In this document: positions 18,899 through 28,165 of the stretch, piece after piece
How positions within the stretch are numbered: the stretch's first letter is position 1
Layout of the letters: each line of letters opens with the position of its first letter
Assembly: GCA_027324805.1 (NCBI GenBank)
Contig: DAHVRZ010000005.1
Location: 1-50,077, forward strand
Source: Candidatus Parcubacteria bacterium
Lineage (GTDB): Bacteria; Patescibacteriota; Minisyncoccia; UBA6257; 2-01-FULL-56-20
Reading direction: 5' to 3'
Length of the DNA: 50,077 nucleotides
The notes under the pieces: generated by a model
Database searches by the model: none
The model's input: the letters and a program-made list of their open reading frames with translations, nothing else
Told to the model about the DNA's origin: nothing
Made by a program: the position numbers and the translations under genes

Positions 18899-18927
18899 CG
18901 CATAAAACTGTGCTATTATGGCGCTAT

Positions 18928-20154
18928 ATGCGCCAATCCCAGCTGTTTACAAAGACGCAGAAGACCGCCCCAAAGGACGAGACGGCGCAGAATGCCCAGC
19001 TCCTTACGCGCGGAGGGTTTATTTATAAGAATTCCGCGGGCGTGTATTCGTTCCTCCCGCTTGGCTGGCAGGTGATCAAGAATATTTCGCAGATCGTGCG
19101 CGAGGAAATGGATGCGATAGGCGGAACGGAGATGCTTATGTCCGCACTGCACGACAAGCATTATCTCCAGGCGACGGGGCGCTGGGATGTGGACGTGGTC
19201 TATAAAGTGATCGCGGGCGGCGATAAAGAGCCGGCGGCGAACATCAGCTGGACGCACGAGGAGATCCTCGCCGAGATCGCGACGAAATACGTGAACTCCT
19301 ATAAGGATCTTCCGTTCGCCGCATACCAGATCCAGACGAAGTTCCGCCACGAGCCGCGGGCAAAATCCGGTCTGCTCCGCGGACGCGAGTTCCTTATGAA
19401 GGACCTCTACAGCTTCCACGTTTCGGAAGACGATCTTTACCGCTATTACGCCAACGTCGCCGAAGCCTATAAAAAAGTGTTCGAACGGTGCGGGCTCAAA
19501 GCGTACTATACGCTTGCGGCGGGCGGCGATTTTACGGTGAGCAATACGCATGAGTTCCAGGTGGAATCTCCGGTCGGCGAGGATACGGTCTACGTATGCA
19601 CGAAGTGCGAATACGCCGAGAACAAGGAGGTTTCACAGGCGAAGGACGGTGGTGCGTGCCCGAAGTGCGGAGGCGCGATGCGCGAAATAAAATCGATCGA
19701 GGTGGGCAACATCTTCCCGCTCGGAACGAAATATTCGAAGGCATTCGGCCTTACCTTCACGAACGAGAAAGGCGAACGGCAGGACGTGGTCATGGGCTCC
19801 TATGGTATCGGTATTTCGCGGCTCATGGGGACGCTTGTCGAGGTGTATCATGACGAAAAGGGGATTCTATGGCCGGAGGCGATCGCGCCTTTCAATGCGC
19901 ACCTTTTGGCATTGAATGGGGCCGATGGAGCGCCCGTTTACGATGCTTTACAAACCGCAGGGGTCAAAGTACTCTATGACGATAGGGAAGCGACTCCCGG
20001 CGAGAAATTCGCGGATGCCGATCTTATGGGCATTCCGTGGCGTATCGTCGTGAGTCCGAAGGTCGGCGAAGGCAAGGTTGAATTGAAACGGCGCGCCGAA
20101 GCGGAATCGCGCATTGTGGATTTTGACGAAGCTCTCAGAATCATTAAACACTAA
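18928..20154 (+). CDS. proS: Prolyl-tRNA synthetase lacking the INS editing domain
   Basis: MRQSQLFTKTQKTAPKDETAQNAQLLTRGGFI...GREFLMKDLYSFH...VMGSYGIGISRLMG; 408 aa, with a CxxC...CPKCG insert. Confidence 0.93.
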   Translation: MRQSQLFTKTQKTAPKDETAQNAQLLTRGGFIYKNSAGVYSFLPLGWQVIKNISQIVREEMDAIGGTEMLMSALHDKHYLQATGRWDVDVVYKVIAGGDKEPAANISWTHEEILAEIATKYVNSYKDLPFAAYQIQTKFRHEPRAKSGLLRGREFLMKDLYSFHVSEDDLYRYYANVAEAYKKVFERCGLKAYYTLAAGGDFTVSNTHEFQVESPVGEDTVYVCTKCEYAENKEVSQAKDGGACPKCGGAMREIKSIEVGNIFPLGTKYSKAFGLTFTNEKGERQDVVMGSYGIGISRLMGTLVEVYHDEKGILWPEAIAPFNAHLLALNGADGAPVYDALQTAGVKVLYDDREATPGEKFADADLMGIPWRIVVSPKVGEGKVELKRRAEAESRIVDFDEALRIIKH

Positions 20155-20183
20155 ATAAAATTTCATTAATCAAGTTTTTCCCC

Positions 20184-21227
20184 ATGGCTCTCTTTGGTAA
20201 TGTCTTCAAGGACATCGGCATCGATCTCGGGACGGCGAATTCCCTCATCTATATAAAGGGACGCGGCATCGTGGTGAACGAACCTTCGGTCGCCGCCATC
20301 AATACAAAGACGAACCACGTACTTGCGGTGGGCGATGAGGCGAAGAAGATGCTCGGCCGCGTACCCCCGCACATCAGCGTGATCCGACCGCTCGTGAACG
20401 GAGTGATCTCCGATTTCGAGATGACCGAAGAGATGCTTCGACACCTTTTGAATCGTCCGAAGGCGCATCCCGTCATGTCGTATCGCCGCGCGCTTCTTGC
20501 CATTCCGAACAATCTCACCGAGGTCGAGCGGAAGTCCGTCGAGGATGCGGCGCTCAATGCCGGATGTGCGAAGGTGTATCTCGTGGAATCGCCGATTGCG
20601 GCAGCACTCGGTGCGGGACTGCCGATCACCGTACCCGAGGCGAGCCTTATCATCGATATCGGCGGCGGCACGACGGATATCGCCGTGATCTCCATGGGCG
20701 GCGTTGTCGTTTCGCGCACACTGAAGATCGCGGGCGACCGCTTCAACGAGGAGATCATTCATTTCGTCCGCGAAGAGTTCCATCTTGCGATCGGCGAACC
20801 GACGGCCGAGTATGCCAAAATCGCGGTCGGATCCGCGGTTCCGCTCGACGAACGCATCGAGGTTCCTATCCGGGGGCGTGATTTTGAAACGGGCCTTCCG
20901 CGCGAGATCGCAATGAAGAACAATCACGTGCGCATGGCGCTTTCGAAATCGCTCCGGGCGATCGTCGATGCGGTGCACGAGGTGATCGAGGAGACCCCGC
21001 CGGAACTCGCGGGTGACGTCCTGCGCCAAGGCATCGTGATGTGCGGCGGTGGCGCGCTCTTGCGCGGTCTCGATGAACTTATCGAAAAGGAAACCGGCGT
21101 CACCGTGACGGTGGCGGACGATCCACTGACGTGCGTTGCGCGCGGCCTCGGCCAGATGGTCGACGATTTCGATGCCCACCGGGAACTTCTCGACAATCCC
21201 TTGAAACCGCTTTCGATCAATCTCTAG
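20184..21227 (+). CDS. mreB: Rod-shape determining protein MreB
   Basis: IDLGTANSLIYIKGRGIVVNEPSV...IDIGGGTTDIAVIS... Confidence 0.97.
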   Translation: MALFGNVFKDIGIDLGTANSLIYIKGRGIVVNEPSVAAINTKTNHVLAVGDEAKKMLGRVPPHISVIRPLVNGVISDFEMTEEMLRHLLNRPKAHPVMSYRRALLAIPNNLTEVERKSVEDAALNAGCAKVYLVESPIAAALGAGLPITVPEASLIIDIGGGTTDIAVISMGGVVVSRTLKIAGDRFNEEIIHFVREEFHLAIGEPTAEYAKIAVGSAVPLDERIEVPIRGRDFETGLPREIAMKNNHVRMALSKSLRAIVDAVHEVIEETPPELAGDVLRQGIVMCGGGALLRGLDELIEKETGVTVTVADDPLTCVARGLGQMVDDFDAHRELLDNPLKPLSINL

Positions 21228-21249
21228 TGCATTATGCGCCCGTAATACG

Positions 21250-21948
21250 ATGACATCGGAAAGGAAATCGAACATCCTCCTTTTAAGCGCTCTCATCGTC
21301 ATACTTCTCTTCTTTGTTGTTTTTGAACCCTCGTACGGTTGGAAGATTCGTTCATTTTTCACGCCAATAAGCGGGGCATCATCGTCCGTTACGGGCGGGA
21401 ACGCGATGGATGGGCTCATCGCGGAAAACGACCAGTTGAAGGCCCAGCTCGCCGAGCTACAGGGGGTCGCCGCGGAACTTCCGACCTCCACGCCGAACTA
21501 TCTCCGTGCGATGGTCTATTCGCGCTATCCGCTCAATTTCAAAAATGAACTTTTCGTGGATGCCGGTGCGGATGACGGCGTTGCGACGGGGAGTGCCGTG
21601 GTGTACCGGGGGCTGCTCGTCGGGCGAATCGTGGAAACATGGACTCATTACTCCGCGGTGCAGACGGTGTTCGATAATGATTTCCGGCTGCCGGTGCGCA
21701 TCGGATCAAGCGGGTATGACGGGCTCCTCACCGGCGGTTCATATCCGTTCGTCGCCTCGATCGCCAAAGGTTCGTCGGTGGCCGCAGGGGATATTGTTGC
21801 GAGCGCCGCGACGGGCGTTCCGTACGCGCTGCCGGTGGGCGAGATTCGGTCCACGAGCACATCGCCCGACAATCTTTTCGAGCAGGCGTCGATCGTCTTT
21901 CCATATGATATCAATCAGGTCGAGACGGTGCTGATCGCGAAACCATGA
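21250..21948 (+). CDS. mreC: Rod-shape determining protein MreC
   Basis: N-terminal TM, coiled coil, then LFVDAGADDGVATGSAVVYRGLLVGRIVE; follows mreB. Confidence 0.9.
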   Translation: MTSERKSNILLLSALIVILLFFVVFEPSYGWKIRSFFTPISGASSSVTGGNAMDGLIAENDQLKAQLAELQGVAAELPTSTPNYLRAMVYSRYPLNFKNELFVDAGADDGVATGSAVVYRGLLVGRIVETWTHYSAVQTVFDNDFRLPVRIGSSGYDGLLTGGSYPFVASIAKGSSVAAGDIVASAATGVPYALPVGEIRSTSTSPDNLFEQASIVFPYDINQVETVLIAKP

Positions 21949-22379
21949 GCTTCCGCTCTTTTGTCGCGCTCCTTATCCTGTTCCTTTCCTGCGGATTTCA
22001 GTTTTTCCTTGGATCGGTCGGTATATTTGCGAATCTCATTCTCGCTGCGCTTATTGCGTTCGCTTTCTATTTTGACTGGCTCGAACTTGCGGTGTTCGTG
22101 CTGTTTGCCGTGTTCGTGCTGAACTGGGAGCCCGCAGTGAGTTCCGCTATCGTTATCTTCGCCGCGATCCCCTTTGTCGCATATGCGTTCCGCAGATTTT
22201 TTTCCTGGACGCCGTGGGCGGGGGTGCCTATCGTTATCATCTGCAGTTTCGTCGTATTCTATCTCGCGATTGCGCCACGAATGTTCGCGGTTGCCTTGCC
22301 GTCGGTCCTGCTCGACATTGCAGGAAGTCTTGTTTTCGGTGAACTCGTGATTGCGACGCTCGTGAGGGCGGAGCGCTGA
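21945..22379 (+). CDS. MreD-like polytopic membrane protein
   Basis: 144 aa, several TM helices, between mreC and PBP2; assigned mainly by position. Confidence 0.55.
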   Translation: MSFRSFVALLILFLSCGFQFFLGSVGIFANLILAALIAFAFYFDWLELAVFVLFAVFVLNWEPAVSSAIVIFAAIPFVAYAFRRFFSWTPWAGVPIVIICSFVVFYLAIAPRMFAVALPSVLLDIAGSLVFGELVIATLVRAER

Positions 22380-22410
22380 CAAGGTCCTTTTTTATGGTAT
22401 AATCTGCGCA

Positions 22411-24390
22411 ATGAGGCGCCATAACGACATTCCATTCGAGGATTCATTGAACGACGATTGGAGCCGCGACCTTAATATGGTCGAGGTCCCTCTCGGCAAC
22501 CGGCCGCTTGCGGCGCTTGCGATCGTCGTGCTCGGCGTGGTCCTTGCGGTGTTCGGCAAGGTCGCCTATCTTAACGTCTTCAAAGGGGCATATTATGACG
22601 CGCGTGCCGCGGATAATGCGGCGCAGTCCGTGAGCGCTCCGGCGCCTCGCGGAATCATTTACGACGCCGAAGGTGATCCACTCGCCGAGAACAAGGCAGT
22701 GTTCACCGCCGAGCTGGATGCCGAGAAGTTCATCCGCGCCGACGCATCGCTCCAGAGTTCGACGCTCGGTGCCGTATCATCCATCCTTGGCGTGCCGACG
22801 TCCACGTTCTGGTCGCTCCTTGCTTCGAGCTCGGCCCAGGATTTTGCGACGCCGGTCGTTCTTTCCGAAAATCTCAGCCAGACCCAGCTCGTCAATCTGC
22901 AGGCGCTCGCCCTGCCAACGATCGCGATCGGCGGCAATTTCGAGCGCATCTATCCGGATGGGCAGATATTCTCATCGGTCGTCGGTTATACCGGGCGCGT
23001 GACACAAGCCGACCTTACGGCCGATCCGCTGCTCAACGCGTATGATTTTATCGGCAAGACGGGCATCGAGGCGGAATACGACACCGCGCTCCAGGGCAAG
23101 CCCGGCGTTGATATAACTTTCACGAATGCACAGGGGCACGTGCTTGGCGAAAAACAGCAATCGGCGCCCGCGATCGGCGATCCGGTGCATCTTACGATCG
23201 ACGGCGGTCTGCAGAAGGAACTTTACGGCGCCATCACGAACGAACTCGCCATCCTTGGACGGCAGGTCGGCATGGGACTTGCGATCGATCCGCAGACGGG
23301 TGCCGTGCTCGCGCTCGCGAATGTACCCGGGTATGACAATAACGTGTTCACCCAACCATCACCTTCGAGCTCGGCCGTGATCGGAAGCCTGCTCACTTCG
23401 CCGTTAAATCCGATGTTCGACCGCATCGTGTCGGGCAACTACAACCCCGGTTCGACGATAAAACCGCTTGATGGCGTTGCGATCATGAAAGAAGGGATCG
23501 TATCGCCGACGCGACAGATTTTTTCGCCGGGCTATCTGATGGTGCCGAACAAGTACGATCCTTCGCATCCAACAAAATATCTCGATTGGCAGTACCAAGG
23601 CAGTGTCGATCTTGCATCCGCACTCGCACAATCGTCGGATGTCTATTTCTATGTCACGGTCGGCGGATCGCCGGCCATGACGACGCCGCCCATCAATGAT
23701 GCAAGCGATTATGGCGTCGGCGGTCTTGGCGTGAGCAAACTGTTCGATTGGTGGACTACGTTCGGTCTCGGCAAGAAGACCGGTATCGACCTTCCGGGCG
23801 AGGCAAGCGGTTTCCTTCCGACACCGTCATGGAAAGAGAAGGTGCAGGGCACATCCTGGCTTCTTGGCGATACCTATAACGTCGCGATCGGACAGGGTTC
23901 TCTTACGGTGACGCCGCTTCAGCTTCTCAGCTACATCGATGCGATTGCGAACGGAGGGACGCTGTGGCGGCCATTCCTTAATGCCAGCTTGACGCCGTAT
24001 GTGAATGCCGACCTCACATATCTTGCGCCGCAAATCGAAGAGGTTCAGCAAGGATTGCTTGCGGGCGTGAATTCGCCGAAGGGCACGTCGCATATGCTCT
24101 CCGATCTTCCTATTCAGGCGTGCGCGAAGACGGGAAGCGCTCAGGTCAAGGATAACTCCCAGGAAAATGCTCTTTTTGTCGGATATCTTCCATGCAACCC
24201 GAACGCCCCGGATGATGGAACGCCGCAGATCGCACTCATCATCCTCATCGAGAACTCGAAACAGGGGAGTCTCAATGCGGTGCCTATCGCCAATCAGGTC
24301 TTTAATTGGTATTATGAAAACCGTATAAAGGGGCAGTCTTCGAGCACGCCTTCTCTTTCCTCTTCTTCCATTCCTTCCATAAAACAATGA
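22411..24390 (+). CDS. mrdA: Penicillin-binding protein 2 (transpeptidase)
   Basis: PRGIIYDAEGDPLAEN; NYNPGSTIKPLDG (SxxK); SSD; KTGSAQV. Confidence 0.93.
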   Translation: MRRHNDIPFEDSLNDDWSRDLNMVEVPLGNRPLAALAIVVLGVVLAVFGKVAYLNVFKGAYYDARAADNAAQSVSAPAPRGIIYDAEGDPLAENKAVFTAELDAEKFIRADASLQSSTLGAVSSILGVPTSTFWSLLASSSAQDFATPVVLSENLSQTQLVNLQALALPTIAIGGNFERIYPDGQIFSSVVGYTGRVTQADLTADPLLNAYDFIGKTGIEAEYDTALQGKPGVDITFTNAQGHVLGEKQQSAPAIGDPVHLTIDGGLQKELYGAITNELAILGRQVGMGLAIDPQTGAVLALANVPGYDNNVFTQPSPSSSAVIGSLLTSPLNPMFDRIVSGNYNPGSTIKPLDGVAIMKEGIVSPTRQIFSPGYLMVPNKYDPSHPTKYLDWQYQGSVDLASALAQSSDVYFYVTVGGSPAMTTPPINDASDYGVGGLGVSKLFDWWTTFGLGKKTGIDLPGEASGFLPTPSWKEKVQGTSWLLGDTYNVAIGQGSLTVTPLQLLSYIDAIANGGTLWRPFLNASLTPYVNADLTYLAPQIEEVQQGLLAGVNSPKGTSHMLSDLPIQACAKTGSAQVKDNSQENALFVGYLPCNPNAPDDGTPQIALIILIENSKQGSLNAVPIANQVFNWYYENRIKGQSSSTPSLSSSSIPSIKQ

Positions 24391-25373
24391 GCGAACTTCG
24401 ACAAGATCTTGTTTCGGGCGATTGGATATTGCTTGCGCCCGGACGGGCAACCCGTCCGAGATTTTTGGATGCGAAGCGTAAGCTCCGCAAGCCACTCCCC
24501 AAAAGAAAATGTCCCTTTGAGGATCTTTCAACGGCGAGTTCAGAGCCGCCTCTCTTTCTTTCTCCCGAGGGAAAGAATTGGAACATTGCGGTAATCCGTA
24601 ATAAATATCCAGCCGTTACCGAGGATGGCGAACATTCCAAACCGTTCCATCACGGCATTTATCTCGGGCGCATGGCCATAGGTACGCATAATCTCCTTAT
24701 TACAAGGGATCATTATGCTCCGTTCGCCGCCCTTCCCGTTGCGGACGCCGTATCGGTATTCGCGACGATCAGGGAATTCCACCGCGCTGCGGCAAAGGAT
24801 GCGTGCGTGAGATATATTTCTTCATTTTATAATTATGGGACGCTTGCGGGTTCGTCCGTATGGCATCCCCATTATCAGATGCTCGCCCTTCCCATCACTC
24901 CCGACCACGTGGAGCATTCCCTTCGCGGAGCTTCGGACTATTTCCGGAAGCATAAGCGGTGCGTGCGGTGCGATATCATCCGCGCCGAACGGATGGAAAA
25001 AACGAGGGTCATTGCGGAAAACGCACATGCGGTCGCGATCGCACCCTACGCATCAAAAAAACCGTTCGAGATAAGCGTCCTTCCAAAACACCATTTTTCG
25101 TCGCTGCGCGATACGTCGCCCGCAGCGCTCCGCGGTGTCGCGCTCCTGACCCGCGAGATCGCGGGACGTTTCAAGCGTTACCTCAACGATCCGGATTTCA
25201 ATTTCTATATCCACGATACGCCATTCGGCAAACATGACCATCGGCACCACCATTGGCACGTCGAAATGGTGCCGAGAATGACCACAGATGCCGGGTTCGA
25301 GCTCTCGACAAGCATCATAATCAACATCGTTGATCCCGACCATGCCGCCGCGATCCTGCGTGGGGAGCGGTAG
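24387..25373 (+). CDS. Galactose-1-phosphate uridylyltransferase-like (HIT superfamily)
   Basis: RQDLVSGDWILLAPGRATRP; NKYPAV; SSVWHPHYQMLALP (HPHxQ). Confidence 0.8.
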   Translation: MSELRQDLVSGDWILLAPGRATRPRFLDAKRKLRKPLPKRKCPFEDLSTASSEPPLFLSPEGKNWNIAVIRNKYPAVTEDGEHSKPFHHGIYLGRMAIGTHNLLITRDHYAPFAALPVADAVSVFATIREFHRAAAKDACVRYISSFYNYGTLAGSSVWHPHYQMLALPITPDHVEHSLRGASDYFRKHKRCVRCDIIRAERMEKTRVIAENAHAVAIAPYASKKPFEISVLPKHHFSSLRDTSPAALRGVALLTREIAGRFKRYLNDPDFNFYIHDTPFGKHDHRHHHWHVEMVPRMTTDAGFELSTSIIINIVDPDHAAAILRGER

Positions 25374-25403
25374 GCCGTGCATTTATATACCATCATCATT
25401 ACC

Positions 25404-25766
25404 ATGGCGGAATTGATCGGCGGCAAACATAGATCGATAGTTGCAATGGGCACCGCGGCGCTCGCATTCGCGGGAGGGGGGTTCATGTGGGCGCTCGCGG
25501 CGCTCGGGGAGAGGGGAAACGGCGGTGTCGCCGCGGGACCGTTCATCCTTCATTTCAACGACATTTCCGGCATCACGCAGGTTGGTTCCGTGGGGGAGCT
25601 TGCACGTGCGGGGATCTTTGCCGTGGTTGCGGTCATTGCGAGTTTCGCTGTGGCATTCGAGCTTGATCGGCGCGATCGCATACTCGGCAAACTCATGGCT
25701 GCCGTCACCCTTGCCGCGACGGTCTTGCTTTTTATCGCCTGTGCGGCTATACTGAACGTCAATTGA
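25404..25766 (+). CDS. Hypothetical membrane protein
   Basis: Open frame with ~3 TM segments; start uncertain (track start 25377). Confidence 0.45.
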   Translation: MAELIGGKHRSIVAMGTAALAFAGGGFMWALAALGERGNGGVAAGPFILHFNDISGITQVGSVGELARAGIFAVVAVIASFAVAFELDRRDRILGKLMAAVTLAATVLLFIACAAILNVN

Positions 25767-25777
25767 TACTAAACCCT

Positions 25778-26095
25778 ATGGCTAAGGATTTTGCGATTAT
25801 TTTGACCGGCGGCAAGCAATATAAGGTGTCCGCGGGCGACAAGCTCAAAGTGGAGAATATCGAAGGCGCCGAAGAGGGCGGAACGGTGGTCTTTGATGCC
25901 GTCCTTCTGCGCTCCTCCGACGGTTCGGTTGAAGTCGGCGCGCCTCACGTTGCCGGAGCCAAAGCCGAGGCAAAGGTTTTGCGTAATGCACGGGAGAAGA
26001 AAAAGATCATTTTCAAATATCATCCGAAGACCCGCAGCCGCCGAAAGAAGGGGCATCGTCAGGAGTTCACGGAAATCGAGATCACGAAGATCTAA
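25778..26095 (+). CDS. rplU: 50S ribosomal protein L21
   Basis: FAIILTGGKQYKVSAGDKLKVENIEG...KYHPKTRSRRKKGHRQEFTEIEI. Confidence 0.95.
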   Translation: MAKDFAIILTGGKQYKVSAGDKLKVENIEGAEEGGTVVFDAVLLRSSDGSVEVGAPHVAGAKAEAKVLRNAREKKKIIFKYHPKTRSRRKKGHRQEFTEIEITKI

Positions 26096-26104
26096 CGAAT
26101 CAGG

Positions 26105-26128
26105 AAAGCCGCCCGGGAGGGCGGCTTT
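26105..26128 (+). terminator. Terminator AAAGCCGCCC-GGGA-GGGCGGCTTT (possibly bidirectional)
   Basis: 10-bp stem between convergent genes. Confidence 0.8.
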
Positions 26129-27660
26129 CAGTTTATGTAAAATATGTCAGCGGAAGGGGTGCCGACGGGCATGGTATCCATTCCCATCGTCGGACTTCCG
26201 GGAACTATATAGTGGATATTGCGTGCCGCGGCGTCCGCGCCGGTGAAAGAGTGTGTGACGAACATTACTGTTTCGGCAGGAATGGGCACGCCCCGTGCAA
26301 GTACGCCCCCTGCATTTACGACGACATATTTCGGCGTGCTTGAGGGGAGTGCATTTATTGCGTCGCCGACGAGCACGTAATTTTCATTGAACGCACCCGG
26401 AACATTCGGATTTTCCGCCCAGGTGAAGAAATATTCGGTGTAGCCAAAAATGGCGACAATGATGAGGAAAATGATGAGGATGGATCTTGTGATCTCGTTG
26501 CGCCAATGCAGGTGTTCTTCCGCAAAGCGCCAGAGCCACACGCCGCCGACCGTTGCGAAAACAAGTGCTGGTGCAAGTGCGAGGATCGAACGGAGTGCGT
26601 GCGGGATACCTTCATCCGATGCGGCGGCGGGCAGTATTCCGAGGGCAAACCATGCAAACGTAAGCAAAAGAGCGAATGGCGGGAACATGTCGGCCGAAGC
26701 ATCGCTCGCGATGGCGTTGCGTCGCGTGCGCCAGCTTTTTATCAACGAAATGATCGCAATGACGATGCCAAGGAGGAACAGAGTGCCGACGGGCGAAGGG
26801 AGTTCCGCGGCTCCGCTCACATTTTGTCGCCAGTTATAATCGCCGTGCCAATTGAACATGAGCAATTCTTTTGCGATATTCGTCGCGAATACTGCGGCGG
26901 GGTTTGAGCTGCTTGTTACGGCTATTTCGCTCGTGCGGCCGAAGAAACTTCCAGGATGGCTCGCAAAATACCAGCCGATGGGCGTCGCAACGATGATTGT
27001 CGCAATGAGGAATATCGCGGTCTTTTTCCAGAAGCCGGGCTTTCTCAGAAAGAAAGGTATGAACAAAAGGAAAAGTGCAGGTGTATCGCGATAAGCAATG
27101 TAGGTATAGAAACCGGTGCCGTAGATGATGCCGGCAACTGCCGCATACCACCAGCCGGATGCGGTTGTTTTACCATCGCGCTCCGCGCGCAGCGACTTCA
27201 CAAAGAGCCATAACGCCCAAGTAAGGAATAATGGGGCGAGGATCGCACGGAAGCCGATGCGAGAGAAAATGATACCCCAGAAGCTCGTTGCAAGAAGGAA
27301 TGCCGCGAAAAGTCCTGCGGCGTCGCCGAGGAGTTCCGCAATGAGCAGATAAAGCCCCCAGACGGTAAGCACGCCAGCGACCGCGGCGGGCAGGCGCACG
27401 ATCCATGGCTGCGTGGTTTCTGCGGAGGGCACTATTTTGAACGTAAGGGCGAGGATATTCACGTAGAGTCCCTCGCGTCCGTTATCTTCGACATAGAACG
27501 GCTGGAAGTGTCCGGTTTCCGCAACTTCGATCGCATTATTGCCATCCATTGCCTCGTCGGGATAGAGTCCCGAGGGAACGGTGGTTAAATGGTAGAAGCG
27601 GAGGAAGGTTGCTATAATGAGAATACCGACCAACAACGACCATCGAAGGCGTTTGGACAT
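26128..27660 (-). CDS. PMT/ArnT-like glycosyltransferase (GT39-like), multi-TM
   Basis: LYPDEAMDGNNAIEVAETG loop; >10 TM segments. Start MSKRLRW chosen from the shared TATA box. Confidence 0.75.
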   Translation of the reverse strand: MSKRLRWSLLVGILIIATFLRFYHLTTVPSGLYPDEAMDGNNAIEVAETGHFQPFYVEDNGREGLYVNILALTFKIVPSAETTQPWIVRLPAAVAGVLTVWGLYLLIAELLGDAAGLFAAFLLATSFWGIIFSRIGFRAILAPLFLTWALWLFVKSLRAERDGKTTASGWWYAAVAGIIYGTGFYTYIAYRDTPALFLLFIPFFLRKPGFWKKTAIFLIATIIVATPIGWYFASHPGSFFGRTSEIAVTSSSNPAAVFATNIAKELLMFNWHGDYNWRQNVSGAAELPSPVGTLFLLGIVIAIISLIKSWRTRRNAIASDASADMFPPFALLLTFAWFALGILPAAASDEGIPHALRSILALAPALVFATVGGVWLWRFAEEHLHWRNEITRSILIIFLIIVAIFGYTEYFFTWAENPNVPGAFNENYVLVGDAINALPSSTPKYVVVNAGGVLARGVPIPAETVMFVTHSFTGADAAARNIHYIVPGSPTMGMDTMPVGTPSADIFYIN

Positions 27661-27683
27661 ATATATCCAGTATAGCAAATCAT

Positions 27684-28127
27684 ATGGACCAACCATCACC
27701 ATCTTCCTTTGAAAAAGAGATCGAATCGGATATTGCGAAGCTTGCCGTAGAGATCAAGAATCGGCGCGAGGGTATTGCCGTCCAGAATTATAATGAACGG
27801 GAGCTTTTGAAGGAGGCGATCCGCGCGTTCCCCAACTTGGAGAAAACCCCCGCGACCGCTCCGATTTCCGCGCCTGCATCGGCTCCCGCCTCCGCTCCGG
27901 TTCCTGCTTCCGCGACGATGTCGAGCGTTCTTCCCGAATATGCGCAAAGCGCCCCGCCGGAGGTGAAGCTTGAGATCGAATACCTGCTTGATACCGCGTT
28001 CCGTCACGGCATCGGCAAGGCACTCGCCGAATCCGAACGATCATCATACTTCGTTCAGGATGCGTTCCATGATGCGCTCGCCGGGAGGCTCTATCCGGAA
28101 TTGCAGAAGCGCGGCATCGTGAAGTAA
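27684..28127 (+). CDS. Hypothetical protein with Ala/Pro linker
   Basis: 147 aa, N- and C-terminal conserved-looking segments flanking ASAPASAPVPASA; upstream of the TraD-like ATPase. Confidence 0.65.
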   Translation: MDQPSPSSFEKEIESDIAKLAVEIKNRREGIAVQNYNERELLKEAIRAFPNLEKTPATAPISAPASAPASAPVPASATMSSVLPEYAQSAPPEVKLEIEYLLDTAFRHGIGKALAESERSSYFVQDAFHDALAGRLYPELQKRGIVK

Positions 28128-28165
28128 GAGGCTGAGACGTTTTTCCTTGTGCTACAATTAAAGCA

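Noticed and set aside
20166-21491. 441-aa minus-strand ORF overlapping mreB/mreC
   Set aside because: Antisense shadow ORF in GC-rich coding DNA; the plus strand encodes clear MreB and the start of MreC.
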